Source: an uncultured Paracoccaceae bacterium
GTDB taxonomy: Bacteria > Pseudomonadota > Alphaproteobacteria > Rhodobacterales > Rhodobacteraceae
Assembly: GCA_934500835.1 (NCBI GenBank)
Contig: CAKSTR010000006.1
Coordinates: 124,001 to 188,000, forward strand
Direction: 5' to 3'
Length of the DNA: 64,000 bases
The notes under the pieces were generated by a model. The model did no database searches. It was given only the letters and a program-made list of their open reading frames with translations, and was not told the origin of the DNA. Positions 47,739 through 55,724 of the stretch are shown piece by piece; positions within the stretch are counted from its first letter, which is position 1; the number at the start of each line of letters is the position of its first letter. Made by a program: the position numbers and the translations under genes.

Positions 47739-48053
47739 ATGAAAGCCACCTGGATCCTGCCCGACGGCCGCCAGATCACCGCCGAGGTGAAGGAAGGTCT
47801 GAACCTGATGGCGGCCGCGGTCGCCAACAACGTCCCCAATGTCATCGGGGAATGCGGCGGCAACCTTTCCTGCGCCACCTGCCACGTCTATGTCGCCGAC
47901 GACTGGGTCGCCACGACGGGCGAGGCCGGGGATTTCGAGGACCCGATGCTGGATGTCGCCGAGGCCGAGCGCCGGCCGACCTCGCGCCTGTCGTGCCAGC
48001 TGAAAATGTCGCCCGCGCTGGACGGCATCGTCCTGATCGTGCCCCAGCCCTAG
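47739..48053 (+). CDS. 2Fe-2S ferredoxin (adrenodoxin/putidaredoxin type)
   Basis: A 104-residue electron carrier. Cluster cysteines are at 39, 45, 48 and 86 (CGGNLSCATC and LSCQL), the C-x5-C-x2-C-x37-C spacing of P450-partner ferredoxins. The ATG at 47739 has a GGAG upstream. It is the third gene after the P450, with a family-B repeat before it. Confidence 0.95.
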   Translation: MKATWILPDGRQITAEVKEGLNLMAAAVANNVPNVIGECGGNLSCATCHVYVADDWVATTGEAGDFEDPMLDVAEAERRPTSRLSCQLKMSPALDGIVLIVPQP

Positions 48054-48072
48054 GGCCGGGGCCGCAAGGGAC

Positions 48073-48576
48073 TCAGTTCGGCGCGGTGGTCGGGGCGGCT
48101 TGCGAAGCCTGCGCGCGGCGCGCCAGTTCCTGGCGGTAAAGCCCCAGGAAATCGACATTGTCGACGTTCAGCGGCGGGAAGCCCCCGTCGCGGGTGACGT
48201 CGCTGATGATCCGGCGCACGAAGGGGAACAAAAGCCGCGGGCATTCGATCATCAGGAACGGGTGCAGCTGGTCTTCCGGCACGCCCTCGACATGGAAGGT
48301 GCCGCCGTATTCCAGCTCCATCAGGAACAGGGTGTCGCCGTTGACCTTGTTCTTCGAGGTCACCTTGAACTTGGTGATCACGTCATACTGGTGTTCGGTC
48401 TGCCGCTTGCGGGCATCCAGGCTGACGGCAACCTGAATGTCGGGCTGAACCTCGCCGGTGCTCAGGCCCTTCTGCGCAACGATATTCTCGAAGCTCATGT
48501 CGCGGATGTACTGCGCCAGCACCTGCATCCGCAGCTGTGGAGCAGTCCCGTTCTGGGCCGGGGTTTCGTCGGTCAT
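48073..48576 (-). CDS. secB: protein-export chaperone SecB
   Basis: A 167-residue tetrameric chaperone that delivers precursors to SecA. Motifs: QYIRDMSFEN, MELEYGGTFHVEG, PFLMIECPRLLFPFVR, GGFPPLNVDNVDF. The start at MTDETPAQNG has AGGAG upstream. It is a housekeeping gene between two catabolic clusters. Confidence 0.97.
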   Translation of the reverse strand: MTDETPAQNGTAPQLRMQVLAQYIRDMSFENIVAQKGLSTGEVQPDIQVAVSLDARKRQTEHQYDVITKFKVTSKNKVNGDTLFLMELEYGGTFHVEGVPEDQLHPFLMIECPRLLFPFVRRIISDVTRDGGFPPLNVDNVDFLGLYRQELARRAQASQAAPTTAPN

Positions 48577-48726
48577 CGTCAACTCCTCTGGCGCGGGCCG
48601 CGCCCTCACTGTCGGTCCCGTGCTTAGCAGAGCGGCCCGGCCCGCTCAATGCCGTGCGGGTGCCCGCGGATTCTCGACAACCCGCCGGCAGATCGGTAAT
48701 CCTGAGATCCAACGCAAGGATCGACG

Positions 48727-49395
48727 ATGCCCCGCAGCACGACTCTCACCGAAGACGCCTATCGCAGCCTGCGCCGCGACATCCTGCGCGGCCATTGGAA
48801 ACCGCAGGAACCCTTGCGGATGCACCAGCTTTCCGACCGCTACGGCATGGGCCAGTCCCCCCTGCGCGAGGCTCTCAGCCGCCTGCAGGCCGAACGGCTG
48901 GTGGTGCTGATGCCGCTCAAGGGATTCACCGTGGCCCCCCTGACCCCGGCCGAGATGTGGGACGCCATCAGTTTCCGCATCCTGCTTGAGACCGAAGCCC
49001 TGCGCCGCTCGATCCGCGATGGCGATGACCTGTGGGAAGGCGCGATTGTCGCGGCGCTGCACGCGCTGGTCCTGCAAAGCAAACGCCTGGAGGACAGCGG
49101 GACCGAGGCCGATCAGGACGAATTCGAGACCCGCCACCACGCCTTCCATCACGCGCTGATCGCCGCCTGCAACTCGCCCCGGATGCTGGAGCAGTTCGAC
49201 CGGCTTTATGCCGAATGCGAACGCTATCGCCTGCCGGCCATGGGAACGGGCGCAAGGCGGGATGTGCAGGGCGAACATCGCGCCATCGCCGATGCCACCC
49301 TGGCCCGCGATGCAGACAGGGCCAGCGACCTGCTTGCACGCCACTACCGCGCCACCGCCGAACGGGTCGAGGCGCGCTTCCGCGAAATGGCCTAG
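48727..49395 (+). CDS. GntR-family regulator (FCD subfamily)
   Basis: A 222-residue regulator with the winged helix QLSDRYGMGQSPLREALSRL and an FCD helical domain (ETRHHAFHHALIAACNS, GEHRAIADATLARD). Its stop overlaps the convergent flavin reductase gene by 4 bases. It is the nearest candidate, besides TetR, for control of the leftward catabolic operon. Confidence 0.92.
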   Translation: MPRSTTLTEDAYRSLRRDILRGHWKPQEPLRMHQLSDRYGMGQSPLREALSRLQAERLVVLMPLKGFTVAPLTPAEMWDAISFRILLETEALRRSIRDGDDLWEGAIVAALHALVLQSKRLEDSGTEADQDEFETRHHAFHHALIAACNSPRMLEQFDRLYAECERYRLPAMGTGARRDVQGEHRAIADATLARDADRASDLLARHYRATAERVEARFREMA

Positions 49396-49898
49396 CCCTT
49401 CGGCTCGATCCCCACCGCCCGGCGATAGGCGCGCTGCCCGTAAAGCAGCGCATGGGGGTTGTCGGCCAGCACCACCTTCGTCACCCGGCCGACGATGATG
49501 TGATGCGTCTCCCACAGGACCGAGGTTGCCAGCCTGCACTCGAACGTTGCCGTCGCCCCGGCCAGCACCGGCTGCCCCAGGGGGCCGGGCTGCCATTCCG
49601 CCCGGTCGAACCGCGCGCCATGGTCATCCCCGCCCCGCCCGGCGAAAAGGTCGGACAATGGCTGCTGGTCCTCGGCCAGAAGATTGGCGCAGAAGGCGCG
49701 GTTCTTCATGATCGCCGTGGCCGCGGGGGACAGGTGATGGATGCAGGCCAGAAGCGAGGGATGCTCCCCGTCCGCCGAGACCGAGGTCAGCGACGAAATC
49801 GTCACCCCTGCCCTGCCGCCCGGCCCATCGGTGGTGGCGACCGCGACAAAAGTCGCGGCCCGGCTCATCCCTTCCAGAAAGGCGGTGCGCAGGTCCAT
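49392..49898 (-). CDS. flavin reductase (FMN-binding split-barrel)
   Basis: A 168-residue NAD(P)H:flavin reductase of the HpaC/FRP type. It shows FVAVATTDGPGGRAGVTISSLTSVSADGEHPSLL in the fold core (best-known part AGVTISSLTSVSA), FCANLLAEDQ and HHIIVGRV. It would supply reduced flavin to a two-component monooxygenase, the best candidate being the protein at 53215-54522. It is the last gene of the operon, 11 bases after the GS-like gene. Confidence 0.9.
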   Translation of the reverse strand: MDLRTAFLEGMSRAATFVAVATTDGPGGRAGVTISSLTSVSADGEHPSLLACIHHLSPAATAIMKNRAFCANLLAEDQQPLSDLFAGRGGDDHGARFDRAEWQPGPLGQPVLAGATATFECRLATSVLWETHHIIVGRVTKVVLADNPHALLYGQRAYRRAVGIEPKG

Positions 49899-49909
49899 CC
49901 TGTTCTCCC

Positions 49910-51250
49910 TCAGCCCAGATCGAAGAAGCGTTCCAGTTCCACATCCGGCACGCGGCGGCGGAACTCGTCATACTGGCTTTGACGGGTGGCGGTGAAGGCA
50001 TCGACGAAGCGCTGCCCCAGCCAGTCCTTCGCGAAGGCCGATCCGCGCAGCCGCTCGATCGCCTCGGGCATCGAGCGGGCAAAGTCGCGGGCGGGTTCCT
50101 GCGCATAGCCCGAACCGATGACCTCCGGGTCCGGTTCGATCTTGCCCATGATGCCGGCCACCCCGGCGGCAATGGTGGCGGCGGCCGACAGATAGGGGTT
50201 GGAATCGGCACCGGGAAGGCGGTTTTCTACCCGCAGCGACCCGGCGTCATGCCCGACCAGCCGGAAGCAGGTGGTGCGGTTCTCGTAGCCCCAGGTCAGG
50301 CCCGGAGGCGCGAAGGTGCCCGGCGCAAAGCGGCGGTAGCTGTTCACCGTCGGCTGGAAGATCAGCGTCATGTCGCCGATATAGGCCTGCAGACCGCCAA
50401 GGAACCAGCGGAAGGTCTGGCTGATGCCGTTTTTCTGGTCCTTGTCCCAGAACAGCGACTTTCCGGCGGTGTCCTTCATGCTGATATGCAAGTGGATCGA
50501 CTGGCTGTCGGCGTTCTCGCTCCAGCGCGGCATGAAGGTGACGGATTTGCCCTGACGCAGCGCCAGCGCACGGATGAAGTTCTTCAGCAGCACCAGTTGA
50601 TCCGCCGGCTCCACCCCGGTGCCTGCGCCGATGCAGGCCTCCATGAAGCCCGCGCCGATCTCTTCGTGCATCTTGGCAAGGTCGATCCGCAGCGGCTCGC
50701 ACATGGCCGACATCGCCTCGTACCATTCGGTCTGCACCACCTGATACAGGATCAGGTCATGGCTGGCATGCAGCGTCGCCGGTTTCAGATTGCGATAGCC
50801 CTTCGCCTTGGCGCTTTCGGGCGTCTCGTCGAACAGGGTGTATTCCAGTTCCATGCCGTATTTCGGCTCCAGCCCGGCCTTTTCGGCCCGTGCGAGCACC
50901 TTCTTCAGCAGCGCCCGCGGGCAGATCTCGGCCGAGGCGCCCGAGTAGTTGGACAGCACCAGAAGATCGTGCCCGGCCCTGGACCACGGCAGGCGGCGGG
51001 CAGAGGACGGGTCCACCACCAGGGGATCGTCATGAAAATCCCCGGTGTCGTCATTCACCCCCGGCATGTTCAGATGCACATCCGTCGGGTCCAGTGCCAG
51101 CTGCGCAGGCGCCATCCCCATGCCGTTCTTCGCAATCCCCTTCAGGCTGCCGGCCGAGACCATCTGGCCCCGCAAAAGCCCGTTGGTATCGGTCATCGCA
51201 ACCGTGGCAAAGCGGCTTGCCGGATCGGCAAGGAAGTCGTCAAGCGTCAT
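49910..51250 (-). CDS. second glutamine-synthetase-like ligase
   Basis: A 446-residue GS-fold enzyme with YGMELEYTLFDE, SIHLHISMKD, PTVNSYRRFAPGTFAPPG, WGYENRTTCFRL and VENRLPGADSNPYL. Closest in style to PuuA/GlnA3-like gamma-glutamyl ligases rather than GlnA. It overlaps the TetR gene by 4 bases and is translationally coupled. A role in glutamylating an amine or amino intermediate is inferred. Confidence 0.9.
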   Translation of the reverse strand: MTLDDFLADPASRFATVAMTDTNGLLRGQMVSAGSLKGIAKNGMGMAPAQLALDPTDVHLNMPGVNDDTGDFHDDPLVVDPSSARRLPWSRAGHDLLVLSNYSGASAEICPRALLKKVLARAEKAGLEPKYGMELEYTLFDETPESAKAKGYRNLKPATLHASHDLILYQVVQTEWYEAMSAMCEPLRIDLAKMHEEIGAGFMEACIGAGTGVEPADQLVLLKNFIRALALRQGKSVTFMPRWSENADSQSIHLHISMKDTAGKSLFWDKDQKNGISQTFRWFLGGLQAYIGDMTLIFQPTVNSYRRFAPGTFAPPGLTWGYENRTTCFRLVGHDAGSLRVENRLPGADSNPYLSAAATIAAGVAGIMGKIEPDPEVIGSGYAQEPARDFARSMPEAIERLRGSAFAKDWLGQRFVDAFTATRQSQYDEFRRRVPDVELERFFDLG

Positions 51251-51927
51251 GTCTCACCTGTTTGGGAAGGCGCGCCTGTCAGCGCGTTCAGTTGTTCGAT
51301 GTCCGTCTTTGCGGCGGTTGAATAGGCGCGCAGGAACACCCGCAGGCCGTTGTCGATATAGCGGGCCAGCGTGGCCCGGTCCGGGACCGCATCCGGCATG
51401 TACAGAGCCTGAGTCCGCGGGGCCGAAAGGATCAGGCCCCACAGGTCCTGCGCGGCAAGTTCGGGGTCCTCGAACGCCAGCCGCCCAATGGCGCGCTGGC
51501 TGTCGAGATAGCGCATGATGCCGCGCAGAAGGTGATCGGGGCCTGCGGCCTGATAGGCGCGCCCGATTTCGGGAAAACGCTGGACCTCGCCGATGACCAG
51601 CCGGGCCAGCGACAAAAGGTCGGGGCGCATCACGGTATCGGCATAGTCCCAGGCGAAGATGTGCAGGTCCTGCACCATACCTTCGGGCGACGGATGTTCG
51701 AACACATCCAGCATCCGGTCGCGCTTGCCCAGCATCATCGCCTGGAACAGCGATTCCTTGGACGGGAAATAGGTGTAAAGCGTTGGCTTGGTCAGCCCGG
51801 CCTCGGCGGCCACCGCATCCATGGTGCAGCCAGAGTAGCCCATCTCGGCGAAGACCTTCAAAGCCGCATCCAGAATGCGCTTTTCGCGGTCAAGCCGGTT
51901 CTGCTGGCGGCGGGGAAGCGGAGTCAT
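51247..51927 (-). CDS. TetR-family regulator
   Basis: A 226-residue repressor: RILDAALKVFAEMGYSGCTM, then AEAGLTKPTLYTYFPSKESLF form the helix-turn-helix domain, followed by an all-helical ligand domain. It lies inside the operon, overlapping neighbours by 4 bases on both sides, so it probably controls this operon through dyads in the promoter at 55602-55700. Confidence 0.93.
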   Translation of the reverse strand: MTPLPRRQQNRLDREKRILDAALKVFAEMGYSGCTMDAVAAEAGLTKPTLYTYFPSKESLFQAMMLGKRDRMLDVFEHPSPEGMVQDLHIFAWDYADTVMRPDLLSLARLVIGEVQRFPEIGRAYQAAGPDHLLRGIMRYLDSQRAIGRLAFEDPELAAQDLWGLILSAPRTQALYMPDAVPDRATLARYIDNGLRVFLRAYSTAAKTDIEQLNALTGAPSQTGET

Positions 51928-53213
51928 GGCAGCTTGCGCAGAAAGGCCAGAAGGGCGCGATTGTAGGGGCCGGGCTGTTCCACGTTGCAGACATGGCCGG
52001 CGTTGGCGATCACCTCGAACCGCACATCGGGGCGGGGGGCATTGTCCCAGATCCGGCCGCCGACATTGCGGATCTCGGCCGGGGGGGCCAGCCGGTCATG
52101 TTCGCCCGTCATCAGCAGGACCGGCATGGTCAGCCTGGCGAAATCGAACTTCTCAAGCGGGTTGGTAAAGCAGACCAGCGCATCGCGGTAGGTGGCCGCA
52201 GGAATGGCCGCCATGCTGTCATAGAGCCGCTTTCTGGCGTCGTCCGAAGCGTCCGGCCCGGCCAGAACCTTGACCACCGCAGGCGCAAAGTCGCGCGGGG
52301 TCTGCCCTGCATCCATCGGCACCTCGCGGCTGATGCGAAAAGCCTCACGTTCGTCGGGTCCGGCTTCGGACATGCCGGTGCAGCCGCCCGACAGCACCAG
52401 CCCATCCAGCAGATGCGGGTGGCGCATAGCGAAAGAGGTGGCGATCCACGACCCGTAGGACAGACCCGCAAGAACCAGCCGCTCCGCGCCAAGAACCTGC
52501 ATCACCCGCAGGATGTCGCCGCAATAGTCATCCACCGTGGACTGGCGCGGACCAAGCGTGCTGCCGCCATAGCCCCGCAGATCCAGTGCGGCCGCAGGCA
52601 TCACGCCGCTGGCCGCCGCAAGCTGGTTGTCCCAGTTGTCGCGATTGCCGCCAATGCCATGCAGGAACAGGCACAGCCGTTTTCCCGGTCCGCCCGCCGT
52701 GGTCAGCGCAAGGCGCGGCAGGTCATCGATCAGCCGCTCTTCGACGGGCGGCAAGGGCGTGTCCTCGAAGCGATCCATGTTCGGAATGTGCCTCTGCGCC
52801 AGCGTTTCCAGCGCCCCGATCCCTGCCTGAAAGACCGCTTTCGTGCCCTCGCAGATCGCGCCCAGCCGTGCCGACGGCGCGCGCACCACCGCCGACCAGC
52901 TGACCACCGCGCCTCCTTCGCTCGCCGCAGTCACCGTCACCCGGGCGTCATAGGCCTCGCAGCCCGCGATGCCTTCCAGGTGGGTGTAGCCAAGCACGCG
53001 GTCAGAGTCGGAGAACCAGGTCAGCTGCTCGCGGTAAAGCGTGTCCTCCCCCTTCACGGTGAAGGCGCGGATCTGCGCTCCGCGCGGGTCGCGCTCTTCG
53101 CGGATGGCGTCCATCCAGGGATGCCAAAGCCCGCAGAAATCGCGCAACACGGCCCAGACCTGATCCGGGTCGGCCGCAACGCGCCCCGTGACCTGCACCG
53201 TGTCGCGCGGCAT
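51924..53213 (-). CDS. SRPBCC domain fused to alpha/beta hydrolase
   Basis: A 429-residue two-domain protein. Residues 1 to about 150 look like a START/polyketide-cyclase-type SRPBCC domain (VWAVLRDFCGLWHPWMDAI, then VVSWSAVVRAP). Residues about 165-429 are an alpha/beta hydrolase: oxyanion HGIGGN, nucleophile Ser252 in GLSYGS, Asp373 in GEHDRLAP, His407 in NAGHVCN. It begins 1 base after the upstream gene. A ring-opened product of the NicX-like enzyme is a plausible substrate. The fusion is uncommon in my experience. Confidence 0.88.
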   Translation of the reverse strand: MPRDTVQVTGRVAADPDQVWAVLRDFCGLWHPWMDAIREERDPRGAQIRAFTVKGEDTLYREQLTWFSDSDRVLGYTHLEGIAGCEAYDARVTVTAASEGGAVVSWSAVVRAPSARLGAICEGTKAVFQAGIGALETLAQRHIPNMDRFEDTPLPPVEERLIDDLPRLALTTAGGPGKRLCLFLHGIGGNRDNWDNQLAAASGVMPAAALDLRGYGGSTLGPRQSTVDDYCGDILRVMQVLGAERLVLAGLSYGSWIATSFAMRHPHLLDGLVLSGGCTGMSEAGPDEREAFRISREVPMDAGQTPRDFAPAVVKVLAGPDASDDARKRLYDSMAAIPAATYRDALVCFTNPLEKFDFARLTMPVLLMTGEHDRLAPPAEIRNVGGRIWDNAPRPDVRFEVIANAGHVCNVEQPGPYNRALLAFLRKLP

Positions 53214-53214
53214 C

Positions 53215-54522
53215 TCAGCGAACGCCCTTGATGCTGCCTTCGCTGCCCCGCCACAGCGAGGTCCGCGCGCCACCCTCATCGCCGGGGGCGTTGTCCACCT
53301 CGTCCATGTCGTAAAGCGCGAGGACACCGATATAGTCCTCCATGATCTCCGACGTGTAGGGCAGCATCAGCGCGCCGCAGCGGCTGTCGCGATACATCCG
53401 CTCCAGCGGCAGGCTTTTCAGCATCGACTGGCCGCCGCAGGTGCGGATCGCCAGCGCGGCCAGTTCCTGCACCCCCTCCATGACGTTGTATTGCGCGGCA
53501 TACATGCGCATCACCTCGCCCTTGGTCGGGAAGCCCTTCGCCTCGCCAAAGGCCTGCCACCAGAGGGCGCGCATGTTCGCCAGACGGGCATACATCTTCG
53601 ACACGGCAACGCGCTTGGTCGCGAACATCCGGCGGTCGATCGGCGGCTGGCCGGGGATGCGGCCCTGCAGATAGGCCACGGTGAAATCGAAGGCCCCCTG
53701 CGCCACGCCCATGTAGGTTGGCGAAAGGGTGGCCATCATATGCGGCCAGTTCGCCAGCGTCTTGCCGAAGATCCCTTTCGGCATCAGCAGATCCTCGCGG
53801 GTCACAAAGACATCCTTCAGGATCAGATCGCGGCTGTTGGTGCCGCGCATCCCCAGCGGGTCCCAGTCCCCCTTCACCGACAGGCCGGGATTGTCCTTGT
53901 GCACAACGAAGATCATCGTGTCTTCGTGGCGCGGCTCCACCCCCTCGAACACCTCGGTGCAGACGATGGTGTAGTAGTCGCAATACCCGGCCAGCGAGGC
54001 GAATTTCTTGAACCCGTTGATCTTCCAGCCGCCCTCGACCTCGCGGCACTGGGTCTGGTTCGGCTTCGAGGTCCAGTTCTGCCCGCCTTCCGAGATCGGC
54101 TGCGAATAGATCGCGCGTTCGGCAATCGCCCGACGGAACTGGCGTTCGCGCAAGGGGGCGAATTCGGCCTTCTCCTCGGGCGTGAGGTTCGGCATCTCGA
54201 ACATGAACCGCGACCAGGCCATGGACGAGTTGTGCATGTTGAAGGTCAGCGCGGTGGCGCCGCAGTACTTGCCGATCTCGGCCCCGACCATGGCGTATTC
54301 GCCCATGGTAAAGCCCATGCCGCCGAATTCGACCGGGATGCACAGCGTCAGGAAGCCCTCATCCGCCAGATCCTTGTAATTCTCGACCGGAAAGGACGCA
54401 TCGTCATCCACCGCCTTCGCCCGCTCGGCGAATCTCGGCCCCAGTTCGTTCACCCGGCGCAGGATCTTCTGCACTTCGGGCCGGATGCGGGAGAGGTCAT
54501 AGTAGTCGGCAATATCGCTCAT
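53215..54522 (-). CDS. acyl-CoA-dehydrogenase-fold flavoprotein, possible monooxygenase
   Basis: A 435-residue protein with ACAD landmarks: IPVEFGGMGFTMGEYAM, the middle beta domain with GFKKFASLAGYCDYY, and the C-terminal helical domain AIRTCGGQSMLKSL followed by RMYRDSRCGAL. Where medium-chain ACADs have the catalytic glutamate (YEGTS) this reads LPYTS (387-391), so the usual dehydrogenase base is absent. With flavin reductases on both sides, an HpaB/DszC-like monooxygenase role fits better than dehydrogenation, though some ACADs place the glutamate elsewhere. Start at 54520-54522. Confidence 0.85.
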   Translation of the reverse strand: MSDIADYYDLSRIRPEVQKILRRVNELGPRFAERAKAVDDDASFPVENYKDLADEGFLTLCIPVEFGGMGFTMGEYAMVGAEIGKYCGATALTFNMHNSSMAWSRFMFEMPNLTPEEKAEFAPLRERQFRRAIAERAIYSQPISEGGQNWTSKPNQTQCREVEGGWKINGFKKFASLAGYCDYYTIVCTEVFEGVEPRHEDTMIFVVHKDNPGLSVKGDWDPLGMRGTNSRDLILKDVFVTREDLLMPKGIFGKTLANWPHMMATLSPTYMGVAQGAFDFTVAYLQGRIPGQPPIDRRMFATKRVAVSKMYARLANMRALWWQAFGEAKGFPTKGEVMRMYAAQYNVMEGVQELAALAIRTCGGQSMLKSLPLERMYRDSRCGALMLPYTSEIMEDYIGVLALYDMDEVDNAPGDEGGARTSLWRGSEGSIKGVR

Positions 54523-54548
54523 CACGGGTCTCTCTTGCGAAAAGGGGA

Positions 54549-55601
54549 TCAGAGGGCCAGCTCGCCCTGCAGCACGCCGTCCTTCACGACGACACGGCCG
54601 TCCAGCGCGATGGTGCAGTTGCGCATCGGCAGGTCGAAATGGCCAAGGGTGTAGCGGCCGGCATATTGGTTGGCGCCGGTGGACCACAGGAAGCTGCCCG
54701 CCAGCGCGCGGAACTCCACCGCCTGCATGTCGCGCTTGTCATACATCGCGGCGGTGATCCATTTCGCGCCGGGATGCATCCCCCAGCCGACATGGCTCAT
54801 GCCGTAAGCGTTCTTGTCGTCCCAGGCTTCCATGTATTCGCGGAAGTGCAGGGCATCGATGCCGTCGCCCTTGATGGCGGTGACGAAATCGTTCTCGATG
54901 GTGAAGTCGATCTGGCTGGTCAGGTAGGTCTTGAACGTCAGGTTCATGTCGCCGACGCCCATGACGATGCGGCCGTTGACCGCATTCTTGCCGGGGAAGG
55001 CCAGGCACAGCCCGCCCGGCCAATGCGCCACGGCACCCGGCGTGGTGCCGAAGCCCGCCGTGCCACCGCAGGGCGCGCCGCGCAGGTCCACCGTCAGATC
55101 GGTGCCAAGGGCCGAAGTGACCCGCATCTGCGACGCTTCCTTCAGCATCTGGATACCGGCCTGCACCTTTGGCCCGTGTTCGGCCTTCGGCTCGGTCCGC
55201 TCAAGGATCTCGGGGTGTTCGTTGGTGATCACCAGAAGGCGGGTGCGTCCGGCGTCTTCGATCTCGGGCCATTCAGGGGCGTGGATCAGCCCCTCCACCG
55301 TGCAATCGACGATCACCTCACACAGTTTCAGCGCCTCGATCACGGCACGGTTGCCCTGGATCGCCCAGCTTGTGCCGGTGGATTTCACCGGAACCGGCGC
55401 CGATTGCGGCGGCGTCGGCATCTGGATCATGCAGAACTCGGCGCCCAGATCATAGGCGGCAAGCTCGCTCAGTTGCACCAGCACCGGGCGCGACTGGGTT
55501 TCGGACAGGATCGCGATGCGCGTGCCCGTCCCGATACCGTTCAAAGCGAAGACCCGGCGAAAGGCGGCCAGCCATTTGCCTTCGATGCGTTCCTGAAGCA
55601 T
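54549..55601 (-). CDS. NicX-like 2,5-dihydroxypyridine 5,6-dioxygenase family protein
   Basis: A 350-residue protein, the same length as Pseudomonas NicX, with the C-terminal pattern YGMSHVGWGMHPGAKW, STGANQYAG, GHFDLPMRNC. Expected Fe(II)-site residues His270, Ser307, His321 and Asp323 fall at spacings close to those I recall for NicX (His265, Ser302, His318, Asp320). NicX opens 2,5-dihydroxypyridine to N-formylmaleamate. The family shares its fold with M29 aminopeptidases, so an aminopeptidase-like role is the main alternative. First gene of the six-gene operon. Confidence 0.8.
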   Translation of the reverse strand: MLQERIEGKWLAAFRRVFALNGIGTGTRIAILSETQSRPVLVQLSELAAYDLGAEFCMIQMPTPPQSAPVPVKSTGTSWAIQGNRAVIEALKLCEVIVDCTVEGLIHAPEWPEIEDAGRTRLLVITNEHPEILERTEPKAEHGPKVQAGIQMLKEASQMRVTSALGTDLTVDLRGAPCGGTAGFGTTPGAVAHWPGGLCLAFPGKNAVNGRIVMGVGDMNLTFKTYLTSQIDFTIENDFVTAIKGDGIDALHFREYMEAWDDKNAYGMSHVGWGMHPGAKWITAAMYDKRDMQAVEFRALAGSFLWSTGANQYAGRYTLGHFDLPMRNCTIALDGRVVVKDGVLQGELAL

Positions 55602-55612
55602 CGCGAGATTCC

Positions 55613-55690
55613 CTGTTGACGATTCGCGTCGTCCGCGAATTTCTTTACTCTGGAGTTAAAGTTTCACAGGGCAAGCGAATCTGTCAACAG
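55613..55690. promoter_or_regulatory. nested inverted repeats in the promoter of the NicX-like operon
   Basis: CTGTTGACGATTCGC (55613-55627) is mirrored by GCGAATCTGTCAACAG (55675-55690). Inside lie ATTCGCG-N5-CGCGAAT (55622-55640, perfect) and CTTTACTC-TG-GAGTTAAAG (55643-55661, one-base asymmetry). The minus strand carries a consensus TTGACA at the outer repeat. Likely operators for the TetR or GntR regulator. Confidence 0.6.
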
Positions 55691-55703
55691 GATTTTCGAG
55701 AAT

Positions 55704-55724
55704 CTGATTTTCGACGAAAATCAG
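55704..55724. repeat. TTCGWCGAA-core palindrome overlapping a stop codon
   Basis: Perfect 10-bp arms CTGATTTTCG around A. The stop codon of the leftward flavin reductase gene (55721-55723) lies in its right arm. Confidence 0.85.
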
